64,000 nt of DNA from Clostridiales bacterium. Its GTDB lineage: Bacteria; Bacillota; Clostridia; Christensenellales; Aristaeellaceae. Below are positions 8,453 to 16,870 of this stretch, piece by piece; positions within the stretch are counted from its first letter, which is position 1; every line of letters begins with the position of its first letter. Location: assembly GCA_015056055.1 (NCBI GenBank), contig SVHC01000005.1:32060-96059 (forward strand). Direction: 5' to 3'. The position numbers were made by a program, and so were the translations under genes. Below the pieces are notes generated by a model, which saw only the letters and a list, made by a program, of their open reading frames with translations, had not been told where the DNA came from and ran no database searches.

Positions 8453-10351
8453 ATGGTTGGAGTGCTCGTACTGATTTTATTCGAATTGTGCGGCCTCATT
8501 ATCGCGCGCAGCCTGTTTTCAGGCTGCGCGCGTTCTGTACGTGCGTGGCTTGGTCTGTGCACAGGTACGGTTATGATGATGTGGTTCCCGGCACTTTTCG
8601 CCTTCTTTATGGATTTTACCGCAGCTGCACAGTGGTGCGGTACCGCGCTTGCGGTAATTCTTGCGGGTGTATGCTTCTTCCTGAAACCGGATTTGAAGGA
8701 TAACTTCCGCAAAGAGGATTCGCCTCCCGTAAAGCTGTTCGCACTTCTTGTCATCCCGCTTACTCTTATTTCCGCGTATCTGCAATATACGCACGTTCTC
8801 TGCCCCGGCGCAGACGGAACCCTGAATGTAGGCCAGTCCACCTACGGCGATTTGTGCCTGCATCTGGGCATTGCAACCGGCCTTGAGAATGCAGCTTTCC
8901 CGCCGGAATACACAATCATGCCCGGCGTACTGCTGGGATACCCCTTCCTGGCAGACGCACTTTCCTCCACAATGTATATTCTGGGAACGCCTCTTGCGCT
9001 TTCCTTCACGCTGCCCGGCACGCTGATGATGGCGCTGGTCTACTGGGGAATGTGCATGTTCGCCTGGGAAATGACACGCAGACGCGGAGCTGTTATTCTT
9101 TCCTTCCTGCTGTTGTTTCTTGGCGGTGGACTCGGCTTTCTGTACACCTTTGATAAGGTATTCCAGGATTCCTCGCTGCTCAATCAGGCGCTGTTCGGTT
9201 ACTACTATGCACCCGCCAACTACACGCAGGAAAATGTTCGCTGGGTCAACTCCGTGGTCGACCTGCTGATCCCGCAAAGAACGCTGCTTGCAGGATGGCT
9301 GATGGTGCTTCCCGCCTTCTATCTGCTTGCACGCGCTATGAATACCGGAAACCGTCGTCTGTTCATTGCGCTCGGCATCTGGGCCGGTGCAATGCCGATG
9401 GTGCACACGCATTCCTTCCTTGCGCTCGGTGCAATCAGCTTCGGAGCGCTGGTATACGTATTCTTCCGGTACGAAAAGGAAAAGCGCGACGGCCTCTTCA
9501 TGAATCTGTTCCTGTACGGCGTAATCGCATGCGTTCTTGCACTGCCGCAGCTTCTTCTCTGGTCTTTCCCTCAGACGTTCGGCGGCGGCTATCCTGCCCT
9601 GAGCTTCAACTGGGTAAACACCACAGGCGACGGCCGCATGATTGACGGCTACATCTGGTTCTGGGTCAAAAATGTCGGTCCCGTATTCCTTCTGCTGGTG
9701 CCCGCTGCTTTCAGCGCAAAAAAGCGCGGCCGTGCATTGGCCGCGGGCGCACTTTTCCTGTTCCTGCTCGCAGAATTTATCCAGTTTCAGGAAAATGAGT
9801 ACGACAATATTAAGCTCTTCTACGTAGCATATATTGTGATGCTGCCGCTGGCCGCAAACTACCTGATGCTGCTTTATGACCGCCTTAAAGGCGTTCACGG
9901 GCGCGCGCTGCTTGCAGCGGTATTCCTCATTCTCACTCTAACTTCGGGCAGCGTTTCCATCGTGCGCGAAGCCATCAGCAGTTACGGGCTTTTCAGTCCT
10001 CAGGATGTAAAAGCAGCCGATTTTGTCAGGGAAAACACGGAGCAGGACGCCGTATTCCTTACCGATACCGACCATATCAATCCTGTTTCTGTTCTCGCCG
10101 GCAGAACTGTTGTCTGCGGGCCGCAGCTGTATCTGCACTGGCACGGACTTGGAGAGGAATTCTATCGGCGCGAAGCGTATATCCGTGATGCGTACGCCAA
10201 TCCCTCTTTCGAAAAACTCGCCGAATACGATATCGACTATGTCTATATCGGCTACACCGAGCGCAGCTGGGGTGCAGACGAAGATTGGTTCCGCGAAAAC
10301 CTCTCTGTTGTTTACGATGAGAACGGCATTGCCATCTACTCTGTAGAATAA
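8453..10351 (+). CDS. Large polytopic membrane protein, GT-C glycosyltransferase-like
   Basis: A 632-residue integral membrane protein with many hydrophobic segments from residue 1 to about 520 and a soluble C-terminal domain of about 110 residues (DFVRENTEQDAVFLTDTDH through IGYTERSWG). That layout, many membrane helices followed by a small extracytoplasmic domain with an AVFLT-type motif, is typical of GT-C lipid-linked sugar transferases, but I could not identify the catalytic loop with certainty. It starts 6 bases after the last M42 stop and has no good Shine-Dalgarno sequence, so translation is probably coupled. A bidirectional terminator follows. Function is inferred from topology only. 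Confidence 0.6.
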   Translation: MVGVLVLILFELCGLIIARSLFSGCARSVRAWLGLCTGTVMMMWFPALFAFFMDFTAAAQWCGTALAVILAGVCFFLKPDLKDNFRKEDSPPVKLFALLVIPLTLISAYLQYTHVLCPGADGTLNVGQSTYGDLCLHLGIATGLENAAFPPEYTIMPGVLLGYPFLADALSSTMYILGTPLALSFTLPGTLMMALVYWGMCMFAWEMTRRRGAVILSFLLLFLGGGLGFLYTFDKVFQDSSLLNQALFGYYYAPANYTQENVRWVNSVVDLLIPQRTLLAGWLMVLPAFYLLARAMNTGNRRLFIALGIWAGAMPMVHTHSFLALGAISFGALVYVFFRYEKEKRDGLFMNLFLYGVIACVLALPQLLLWSFPQTFGGGYPALSFNWVNTTGDGRMIDGYIWFWVKNVGPVFLLLVPAAFSAKKRGRALAAGALFLFLLAEFIQFQENEYDNIKLFYVAYIVMLPLAANYLMLLYDRLKGVHGRALLAAVFLILTLTSGSVSIVREAISSYGLFSPQDVKAADFVRENTEQDAVFLTDTDHINPVSVLAGRTVVCGPQLYLHWHGLGEEFYRREAYIRDAYANPSFEKLAEYDIDYVYIGYTERSWGADEDWFRENLSVVYDENGIAIYSVE

Positions 10352-10380
10352 TTGCTGACCGTAAGCTTAGCCTAAATAAA

Positions 10381-10419
10381 AAAATACCGACAGATTCTTT
10401 GAATCCGTCGGTATTTTTT
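10381..10419. terminator. Bidirectional intrinsic terminator between convergent genes
   Basis: Arms AAAATACCGACAGATTC and GAATCCGTCGGTATTTT pair over 17 positions with one A/C mismatch and a 3-base loop. The run of A before and T after lets it end both the plus-strand peptidase/membrane operon and the minus-strand malY/flippase operon. Confidence 0.85.
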
Positions 10420-10425
10420 CATAAC

Positions 10426-11946
10426 TTAGCGTTTCCCGCTGGAAAACATGCGGCGAATGCGCACGAATACTGCCTTCAATTCCCTGAGCTCAAAAACAGC
10501 TCCGGAAACAATCGCCACAATGCAGGCATAAACGCCCACTCCCACCGCATACAGCGCCCACTGCACATATCCTGCAGGCACAAGCTGAATGAAGAAGAAC
10601 GGCAGCACAGTTATTGCAATCGTAGCAACCATACGCAATGCCCGGATGAAACTGAGCTTCATGGAAAGGTTTCTGTACTGACACGGAACAAATACCATCG
10701 ACATGATGGCGCGATATGCATTGGCGCAAATCAGCGCAATCAAAAGACCGACAATGCCAAAGGGATAAATCAATGCGGCGCTCAGCGTCACGCTGATTAT
10801 TGTCTGTCCCAGGGAATGGATTCTTGTTTCCTTGTAATGGCCGCCCGCCACAATCAGCATGGACTGCGGCATGCGAACATTGTGCATAAGACTGTTCACA
10901 GAAAAGAGCAGACCCACCAGCGGGAGATCATACACGGCATCTGTTACGCCGCTTGTATAGATGCGGATAAACGGCATAATCATGATGATCGTCACGGCAT
11001 AAACCGCAGTAAGCAGTGTATAATACGAGAATTCGAATTCCCCGTATGCACGTTTCAGGGTATCCTTTTCTCCCAACGTGATCACGTTGCCAAAGGACGG
11101 CGCAAGTCCGCTGGAGAATACCGAAAGAACGCCCGCCACGCCGGTGATAATCATTGAGTACACATTGTACACGCTGACCGTCGCCATATCGCGCAAAAGC
11201 ACCGTGATCAATGCAATTGGCGCACCTTTGTGAATGGCGAAAAGGATTTCATGGAAGAGCGCATCCTTGCTTTTGCTCAGCGCCGGATAATTGGGTTCTG
11301 CCTTTGGATCGATGTATGCGTAATTCTTCCGGCAATAAAGCGCCAGAATCAGCGCACGCAGGAACACTGCCGCCAACGCCCAGAAACGCAGCATCACCAC
11401 ATTCACGCCGCTATTCGCCAACACAATGATAATCAGCGTGTTGACCAGTGCATGCACGATTGACGAAATCGAAATCACATACATTCGCTGATCGGCATTG
11501 ACCAGTGCGCGATGCTTGGAAAGAGTGAAAAAGTTCAGCGCATTGCTTACGCCCAGGATCAGCACCAGCAAGCCGACATCAAGCGGCGAAAGTCCTTCCA
11601 CCTGAATATAGAAAGGATATATCAGTGAAAGGATCAAAGCCAATGCGATAAAGATCAAACCCGAACGTAAATACAGCCTGCGCGCAGCAGCCATAACGGA
11701 ACTGACTGCGGCATGATCTTTCTGTGCAAAAGGCTTATACAGTGCATAAACCGTAGCGTTCGAAAGTCCTGCCTCCACCAGATTGAAGTACGACATAAAC
11801 TGCAGAATGGAAGACGTAAGTCCGTTAATCTCCGAGCCATATGTCGTAAGAATCACGCGCGGCGTAATAAAACCAACGATCATTGTGATCAATTCAGCCG
11901 CCAGCGCCGCTGCGGAATTGTGCAGGTATCGTTTTGTTCTGTTCAT
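10426..11946 (-). CDS. Polysaccharide flippase-like transporter (MATE/MOP superfamily, Wzx type)
   Basis: A 506-residue membrane protein with about 12-14 hydrophobic helices spread along its length. The N-terminus (NSAAALAAELITMIVGFITP, then VILTTYGSEINGL) matches the oligosaccharide flippase pattern, where a conserved first helix is followed by a G-x-x-x-x-G-L segment. Such proteins move lipid-linked sugar repeats across the cytoplasmic membrane for cell-surface polysaccharide. It lies 36 bases downstream of the MalY-type gene and probably shares its promoter. No glycosyltransferase cluster surrounds it, so its substrate is unknown. Confidence 0.8.
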   Translation of the reverse strand: MNRTKRYLHNSAAALAAELITMIVGFITPRVILTTYGSEINGLTSSILQFMSYFNLVEAGLSNATVYALYKPFAQKDHAAVSSVMAAARRLYLRSGLIFIALALILSLIYPFYIQVEGLSPLDVGLLVLILGVSNALNFFTLSKHRALVNADQRMYVISISSIVHALVNTLIIIVLANSGVNVVMLRFWALAAVFLRALILALYCRKNYAYIDPKAEPNYPALSKSKDALFHEILFAIHKGAPIALITVLLRDMATVSVYNVYSMIITGVAGVLSVFSSGLAPSFGNVITLGEKDTLKRAYGEFEFSYYTLLTAVYAVTIIMIMPFIRIYTSGVTDAVYDLPLVGLLFSVNSLMHNVRMPQSMLIVAGGHYKETRIHSLGQTIISVTLSAALIYPFGIVGLLIALICANAYRAIMSMVFVPCQYRNLSMKLSFIRALRMVATIAITVLPFFFIQLVPAGYVQWALYAVGVGVYACIVAIVSGAVFELRELKAVFVRIRRMFSSGKR

Positions 11947-11982
11947 CTGCTTTTCGGAAAAAGCGTGTTTATACGCCCGTTC

Positions 11983-13143
11983 CTATCCCCTTTTTTCCAC
12001 AGCTTCCAGAAGCCGCTTCATTGCCTTTTCCAGTTCCGGACGCGGAAGCGCGGCATTGATGCGCACAAATCCCCTGCCCTGCTCGCCAAATCCGCTGCCG
12101 CCCTGCACAATCCAGCCGGCTTCTTCACGCAGGAAGCGCAGAAGCTCTTCCTCGGGAATTCCAAGCGCGGTGCAATCCGCCCACAGGAGATATGTTCCTT
12201 CACGGCTTACAAGTTTCACCTGCGGGAAATGCTCGGCAAGGAATGCTTCCAGAGCATCGCAGTTTCCTTGAATGTAATCGAGCACCTCGTCCAGCCATTC
12301 TGCACCCTTTTCGTACGCTGCACAAAGAGCAGCACGGCCAAAGTACGGCACACCTGAGCCGCCGCATGCGCTAATGGTATTTTTCATAGCTTCGCGACGC
12401 TCCTCGTTTGCAATCACCATATTGGAAAGGCTGAGACCCGGCACATTGAACGTCTTGCTCGGTGCGGTCATAACCACGGCATCCGGATCCACCTTGGCAT
12501 ATACCGTGTGTTCCACGCCCTTGACAAGATCAAAGTGAATCTCATCCGAAACGACCATCACGCCGTTTGCGGCGCAAATGCTGTGAAGCTTTTCAAGCTC
12601 CTCTTTTTCCCACACGCGGCCGACAGGATTGTGCGGGCTGCAAAGGATCAAAAGCTTCGCACGGGGATCCGATGCCTTCTTTGCCAAATCCTCATAATCC
12701 ATGCGATAGCGGCCGTTTTCATAAATCAGCGGATTTTCAATCACGCGCCTGCCGTTTGCATTTACCACAGAGCGGAACGGCGGATACACCGGAGGTTGAA
12801 TAATGACGCCGTCAGACACCTGCGTATAAGCCTGAACGCACATGGCAATTGCAGGAACAACGCCGTGAATGGGAACGATTTCTTCCTTCTTTACTTCCCA
12901 TCCATGCCGTGAACGCATCCATGACTGCAGTGCCAGCACGTATCTTTCATCCATGGAAGTGTATCCGTAAACGCCGCATTCCGTCATGCGACGGATTTCC
13001 TCCTGTACGCATTCCGGTGCCGGAAGCTCCATATCCGCAACAGACATTGCAACAATGCCTTTCTGCTTTTCCGCTTCCGTTCGAGCTTCCCATTTATATG
13101 CACCCGTACCGGTACGGTCAGGCAGCCTGTCAAACTTACTCAT
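11983..13143 (-). CDS. MalY/PatB-type PLP-dependent cystathionine beta-lyase
   Basis: Fold-type I PLP enzyme, 386 residues, of the MalY/PatB subgroup, which cleaves C-S bonds of cystathionine or cysteine conjugates to give pyruvate, ammonia and a thiol. Visible features: substrate-binding start VAMSVADMELPAP, the turn GVYGYT, the cofactor-contacting CSPHNPVGRVW, VSDEIHFDL with the PLP-binding Asp200, and APSKTFN with the internal aldimine Lys230. It is cytoplasmic and may serve methionine metabolism or sulfur scavenging. A good promoter lies immediately upstream and the flippase gene follows. Confidence 0.88.
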   Translation of the reverse strand: MSKFDRLPDRTGTGAYKWEARTEAEKQKGIVAMSVADMELPAPECVQEEIRRMTECGVYGYTSMDERYVLALQSWMRSRHGWEVKKEEIVPIHGVVPAIAMCVQAYTQVSDGVIIQPPVYPPFRSVVNANGRRVIENPLIYENGRYRMDYEDLAKKASDPRAKLLILCSPHNPVGRVWEKEELEKLHSICAANGVMVVSDEIHFDLVKGVEHTVYAKVDPDAVVMTAPSKTFNVPGLSLSNMVIANEERREAMKNTISACGGSGVPYFGRAALCAAYEKGAEWLDEVLDYIQGNCDALEAFLAEHFPQVKLVSREGTYLLWADCTALGIPEEELLRFLREEAGWIVQGGSGFGEQGRGFVRINAALPRPELEKAMKRLLEAVEKRG

Positions 13144-13163
13144 ACACGTATCACCTCATTATA

Positions 13164-13192
13164 ATTATACCATACAATAAAGGCATGCACAA
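13164..13192 (-). promoter_or_regulatory. SigA-type promoter for the malY-like gene
   Basis: On the minus strand TTGTGC (13192-13187), 17-base spacer, TATAAT (13169-13164). The start of transcription falls about 12-15 bases before the ATG at 13143. The promoter overlaps the 3' end of the broken zinc-ribbon ORF described next. Confidence 0.7.
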
Positions 13193-13299
13193 GTGAACAT
13201 ATCGGTGGATAAGCACAGTGGAGAAATTGCTCCAGCCTTTCCCGGAACTTTGATAATGTCTATGCTGTTGCACTTGGGACAGATCTTTCTATTCTTCAT
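13165..13299 (-). pseudogene. Truncated zinc-ribbon protein (N-terminal fragment)
   Basis: A 44-codon ORF starting 6 bases after the stop of the membrane/PstS fusion gene. Its first 24 residues (MKNRKICPKCNSIDIIKVPG, then KAGA) look like the start of a small Clostridia/Bacilli zinc-ribbon protein whose normal form, as I recall it, continues with a glycine-rich stretch and a second Cys-x2-Cys near residue 45. Here the similarity ends at Ala24; the remaining 20 residues are unrelated and run into the malY promoter. I read this as a gene cut off at a recombination junction near 13225. Family recognition is from memory. Confidence 0.5.
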
Positions 13300-13305
13300 C
13301 TCAAT

Positions 13306-14790
13306 TCAATCAGAAACACCGACATAGCCAGTCTCTTCGATGATATACTGACCTTCCTCCGACAAGATCCACCTGAGCAACAGTTCAACATTTTCGTTCA
13401 TATTCCCTTCGTAGGTCACAGCATACATAGGTGCGACAATAGGATAGCTGCCGTTTCGGATATTCTCTGCCGTGGGAGCAACGCCGTCCACAGAAAGCAC
13501 CTTAATATCGGGATTCCGGATGATACCCTCTACATAGTAACGGAAAGAAAAACCGATGGAATTGGACTTGCTCCGGTAGCTGGACACCTGCTCAATGATG
13601 CCCGACATCATGGTGTTTACCATTTCGGTGGGAGCTTCCATGATAGGCGTATCGCCCATGAAGCGCTGCAGCATACTCTGACTGCCGCTGCCCTCGTTGC
13701 GCTGGAATGCAGCGATCTCCTCGTTCTTGCCGCCGACCTGCTTCCAATTGGTGATTTCCCCGGAGTAAATACCCTTGATCTGCTCCGTGGTGAGATTGTC
13801 GATGGGATTATCCTTGTGAACGAAGAACACAAAGGCTTCCATTCCCACAGGAGTGTATACGAAGGTCGTACCACATTCCTTGGCGTAGGCTTTCTGCTCT
13901 TCGGAGGGATAGACGCCAAGGAACAAATCAATTCCTTTTTCTGCAAGCAGCCGATAACCGCCGGGCGTATTGTTGTACTCAAAAACGCCGTCGTAGAGTT
14001 CGGTAGTCTCGGGGTAGACCGCATTGACAAAAGCGGAGTACACCGGGAAGAACGCGGCAGCTCCGTCAATGACAGGAAGGTTATCTGTCAGCTTCAAAGT
14101 CTTACTGTCAATCTTCACAATTTTAGAATCCTCCCGGAAGGGCAGGTATTCATGCACATTGATATTGGGAGCCGTATTGACCGTAATGCTCTGATCGTAC
14201 TTTTCCAGTCCATAGTGGACACCCAAAGAAACGAAGTAAATAACTGCAGAGATCAGCCAGATAATCAAAAACTTCTTTCTCTTTTTCAACCAGATCAGCG
14301 GCAGGCACAGTGACGGAATGACAAGCATTCCGATATAGACGAACACCTGATGGATGCCCTCAGAAATGAGGATCATACCCAATACTACCGCAGTATAGCC
14401 ACTTACGATTACAGTAATTACCGTCAATGCCATTTTGACGAACAGAATTAGAATTTCTTTGTTTGAAACCTTCGGCATATCCGTGTCTTTCTTTTTCCAA
14501 TGACAGAAGCCAAAGATGATATAGAACAAGAAAACTGCAATCCCGATAACAGTTTCTACATTAAGCAGCTGCCCTGCATTTTGAATTCCAATATCTATCA
14601 TATGTGCCGCAGGAAACAGGCCAAAAGCGCCGCCCCAGAATAATCTTTTATGTAGCAGGAACGCAGCAATCCAAAAACACGCCAACCAAACCAGAATCAC
14701 GGACATAACAAGACTCGCTCCGGTAAGTCCTGCCATGAGATAAGTAGTCGTAAACAATACCGCAGGTATATATCCTATGTATTTTTTCAT
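13306..14790 (-). CDS. Membrane protein with C-terminal PstS-like (PBP_like) substrate-binding domain
   Basis: A 494-residue protein of unusual build. Residues 1 to about 200 contain several hydrophobic helices. From about residue 225 there is a phosphate-binding-protein-like domain with the hallmarks IKGIYSGEITNWKQVGG, AAFQRNEGSGSQSMLQRFMG and NSIGFSFRYY, as in PstS. The binding domain would face outside, tethered by the membrane part instead of a lipid anchor. No PstC, PstA or PstB follows, so a sensing or scavenging role is as likely as transport. GGGAGG supports the start. Neighbours are a small membrane-anchored protein, a tiny ORF and a broken zinc-ribbon gene. The DNA looks less GC-rich than the flanks. 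Confidence 0.75.
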   Translation of the reverse strand: MKKYIGYIPAVLFTTTYLMAGLTGASLVMSVILVWLACFWIAAFLLHKRLFWGGAFGLFPAAHMIDIGIQNAGQLLNVETVIGIAVFLFYIIFGFCHWKKKDTDMPKVSNKEILILFVKMALTVITVIVSGYTAVVLGMILISEGIHQVFVYIGMLVIPSLCLPLIWLKKRKKFLIIWLISAVIYFVSLGVHYGLEKYDQSITVNTAPNINVHEYLPFREDSKIVKIDSKTLKLTDNLPVIDGAAAFFPVYSAFVNAVYPETTELYDGVFEYNNTPGGYRLLAEKGIDLFLGVYPSEEQKAYAKECGTTFVYTPVGMEAFVFFVHKDNPIDNLTTEQIKGIYSGEITNWKQVGGKNEEIAAFQRNEGSGSQSMLQRFMGDTPIMEAPTEMVNTMMSGIIEQVSSYRSKSNSIGFSFRYYVEGIIRNPDIKVLSVDGVAPTAENIRNGSYPIVAPMYAVTYEGNMNENVELLLRWILSEEGQYIIEETGYVGVSD

Positions 14791-14814
14791 TTGTCACGCC
14801 TCCCTTGCGGACAA

Positions 14815-14931
14815 TCACAGAATATCATCAAAGCTGATACTTGCGACCTCGTTTCTAAACAGATTGTCACCAAGCAAATCATCGTGGAAAAACTCCATCT
14901 CACAACCCATTTCCAAAAAAAAGAAAAACAT
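14815..14931 (-). CDS. Possible small protein of 38 aa
   Basis: Open frame of 38 codons fitting exactly between its neighbours: 6 bases after the upstream stop and 24 bases before the membrane/PstS start. The C-terminal half (EFFHDDLLGDNLFRNEVASI and on to FDDIL) has coding-like composition, while the first residues are a poly-Phe run from a T-rich tract. There is no proper ribosome binding site for the first ATG; the Mets at residues 8 and 12 are alternatives. It could be a genuine small protein or the tail of a decayed gene. I do not recognise it. Confidence 0.3.
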   Translation of the reverse strand: MFFFFLEMGCEMEFFHDDLLGDNLFRNEVASISFDDIL

Positions 14932-14937
14932 CCGCCT

Positions 14938-15390
14938 TTAGATGAAGTTCTCAACGATGTAAAGCCGGTTCAACTCACTATCCCAGAAGAAAATAATCTC
15001 GCTATTGTCCTCCTGAGATCTATGCCAGGAACAGCAATTTTCGTAATTCGGTCGTTTTTCCGCCGGAACATCAATTTCATCAAGCCACGCCTCGGCAGCT
15101 TCACTGGTGGTTGCGTAATAGTTTGTCGGATATTCGGTTGGTGGCCATGCGAACATCAGATCAATGTAGTCCTCATATTTGTAGGAAAATACATGGTAGC
15201 GCACACCATCACCGTGGAAGCTGGCTCCGGAGTCCTTTTCGTAAATCTCGATCAGTCGAGCTTTCCAAGGGAGCGATATGCCCCAGTTGGCTTCCAATGT
15301 AGAAGAATAGGACGGAAGCAGTTTTGAAACGCCAATCACAGCCAGCACAAACAGTACCGCTACGACAATCAGCCATTCTCTCTTTTTCAA
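14938..15390 (-). CDS. Small membrane-anchored protein, unknown function
   Basis: A 150-residue protein with one N-terminal transmembrane segment (residues about 5-24, WLIVVAVLFVLAVIGVSKLL) and a soluble, probably external domain rich in aromatic and acidic residues. I chose a TTG start at 15390 because a perfect GGAGGT lies 7 bases upstream; an upstream TTG at 15405 would place that site inside the gene. I do not recognise the domain. It is the first complete gene of the compact block leading to the membrane/PstS protein and may work with it at the cell surface. Confidence 0.65.
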   Translation of the reverse strand: MKKREWLIVVAVLFVLAVIGVSKLLPSYSSTLEANWGISLPWKARLIEIYEKDSGASFHGDGVRYHVFSYKYEDYIDLMFAWPPTEYPTNYYATTSEAAEAWLDEIDVPAEKRPNYENCCSWHRSQEDNSEIIFFWDSELNRLYIVENFI

Positions 15391-15439
15391 GGCAATTACC
15401 TCCAAATATCGTGATGTAGCAAAAATTAAATATCCGTGT

Positions 15440-15541
15440 TATAGGCGTATGCGCATAGCTATAGGCAGCAATAATGCCCGGGATAATAAGCAGAAACGAC
15501 CATAGCAGAGTATAAAAAGCACTTCGGCTTTTGAAGTGCTC
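15440..15541 (-). pseudogene. Fragment of a DUF975-type membrane protein
   Basis: In one minus-strand frame the bases encode EHFKSRSAFYTLLWSFLLII followed by PGIIAAYSYAHTPI. The segment LLWSFLLIIPGIIAAYSY is close to the central helix motif I know from DUF975 family integral membrane proteins (L-W-S-L-L-x-I-I-P-G-I-I-x-x-Y-S-Y). There is no start codon or ribosome binding site, and similarity stops at both ends, so this is a relic of about 34 codons. It sits at the right border of the block that carries the membrane/PstS gene, mirroring the broken zinc-ribbon gene on the left. Confidence 0.5.
15514..15540 (-). terminator. Possible terminator of the GH3-ABC operon
   Basis: Perfect 8-bp stem AGCACTTC/GAAGTGCT with a 7-base loop, followed on the minus strand by TTTTTA. 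It lies 10 bases beyond the stop of the ABC ATPase gene, the right place for a terminator. It overlaps the DUF975 relic, so the hairpin may be partly fortuitous. Confidence 0.5.
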
Positions 15542-15549
15542 AAAGTGCT

Positions 15550-16113
15550 TTATTCCAATACTATTATCTCTTTTGCGCCCAAAAGATTTGCTTCTTCCCT
15601 GTCATGCGTGACAAGCATCACATCTTTTCCCTGCATGTGCGTACGAATATATTCGGCGGCACGCACCTTCATTGCATCATCAAGCCCCGAAAACGGCTCA
15701 TCCAGAAGAAGCATATCCGGTTCGCATGCGATTGCCCTTGCAATCGCCACGCGCCGCTTCATTCCGCCGCTGAAAATCTTCACAGGCTGATTCGCCTCGG
15801 AAGAAAGCCCCAGGGATTCCAGGTGCTCAAGAAGTGCCGTTCGTTTCCTGTCCGGCGCTGCAAGAGAAAGATTCTGAAGTGCCGTCATGTGTTCTATCAG
15901 CCTGTCCTCCTGAAAAACCGCAGCCATACGCGTACCCGTCACCCGTATCGTTCCCGCATCCGGCTTTTCCAAGCCCAGAAGTATGCGCAGAAGCGTCGTC
16001 TTTCCCGTACCTGAGGGCGCCATCACAGCAACCGTACCCTCCACACGCAGATTGACATCATTAAGGACTGTTTTTCCGTCAAACGCCTTGGAAATATGAA
16101 TTGCCTCAAGCAT
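15550..16113 (-). CDS. ABC transporter ATP-binding protein (SsuB/TauB-like)
   Basis: Nucleotide-binding subunit of an importer, 187 residues. Walker A APSGTGKTTLL, Q-loop FQED, signature FSGGMKRR, Walker B MLLLDEPFSGLD and switch VTHD are all present. At 187 residues it is shorter than typical SsuB/TauB ATPases (about 240-260), lacking a C-terminal extension, but the core is complete. Its start overlaps the permease stop by 8 bases. It is the last gene of the operon and is followed by a hairpin. Confidence 0.88.
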   Translation of the reverse strand: MLEAIHISKAFDGKTVLNDVNLRVEGTVAVMAPSGTGKTTLLRILLGLEKPDAGTIRVTGTRMAAVFQEDRLIEHMTALQNLSLAAPDRKRTALLEHLESLGLSSEANQPVKIFSGGMKRRVAIARAIACEPDMLLLDEPFSGLDDAMKVRAAEYIRTHMQGKDVMLVTHDREEANLLGAKEIIVLE

Positions 16114-16870
16114 GACCCGTCCTCCGCATCAAAGCATGTATCCCGACCATAACCAGCCTTTCAAAAGCCACGCTCACCACGATAATCGCTATCGTCCACG
16201 CAAACAGCTCCGGCGTATTGAAAAACAATTTTGCCTGATTAAGCTGCGCACCGATTGAATTTCGTGGTTGACCGATGATTTCCGCCGCAATTCCTGCCTT
16301 CCAGCACATGCCCAGAGAAAGCTTCGCCGCCGTGAGCAAATGCGGATATGCTGCCGGAAGATAGATAGCACGAATGCGTGCCCTATGAGAAAATCGGAAT
16401 ACATCCGCCATTTCAAGCAGTTTCTTATCCGCGCTTCCAAGCCCTGCCAGCGTATTCTGGTACACAATGGGAAACACCATCAGGAACGAAATGAATACCG
16501 ACAGATTCGTGGAGGTAATCCAGATGAGCGCCAGAATAACAAATGAGGCTACCGGTGTTGCCTTTATCACAGAAACAATCGGCTGCAAAAGCACATTTAC
16601 CCATTTCCAGACAAACGAAAGTGCACCCAGCATGAGCCCCAGCGCAAGTGCAAGCGTAAATCCCAGGCAGATTCGCCCAAGCGAACCGAGAATCGCCTGA
16701 TAAAACGCCGCTGTTTGCCCAAGTTCTGCGAGCGCCAAAAAGGTGCGCGCCGGCGACGCGACCAGGATCGGACTGTTCACAGCCATGGAAACCAGCTGCC
16801 AGACCAATACCCAGAACACAACCGCCAGCACGCGATAAATTCTGTTACGGCAGATAGTAGAAATCTGCAT
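16106..16870 (-). CDS. ABC transporter permease (SsuC/TauC-like)
   Basis: Integral membrane subunit of 254 residues with about six helices and the BPD permease signature region around residues 140-190 (NTLAGLGSADKKLLEMADVF, the EAA-like cytoplasmic loop contacting the ATPase). The first helix is VLAVVFWVLVWQLVSMAV. It overlaps the binding-protein gene by 26 bases, with GGAGG 11 bases upstream of the chosen ATG inside that gene, so translation is coupled. Family membership points to the nitrate/sulfonate/taurine/thiamine-precursor group. Confidence 0.88.
   Translation of the reverse strand: MQISTICRNRIYRVLAVVFWVLVWQLVSMAVNSPILVASPARTFLALAELGQTAAFYQAILGSLGRICLGFTLALALGLMLGALSFVWKWVNVLLQPIVSVIKATPVASFVILALIWITSTNLSVFISFLMVFPIVYQNTLAGLGSADKKLLEMADVFRFSHRARIRAIYLPAAYPHLLTAAKLSLGMCWKAGIAAEIIGQPRNSIGAQLNQAKLFFNTPELFAWTIAIIVVSVAFERLVMVGIHALMRRTGHA

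Noticed and set aside
13199-15549. Insertion sequence or prophage at the block with broken border genes
   Set aside because: No transposase, integrase, terminal inverted repeat or clear target duplication could be seen, so only an undefined insertion or deletion scar is proposed.
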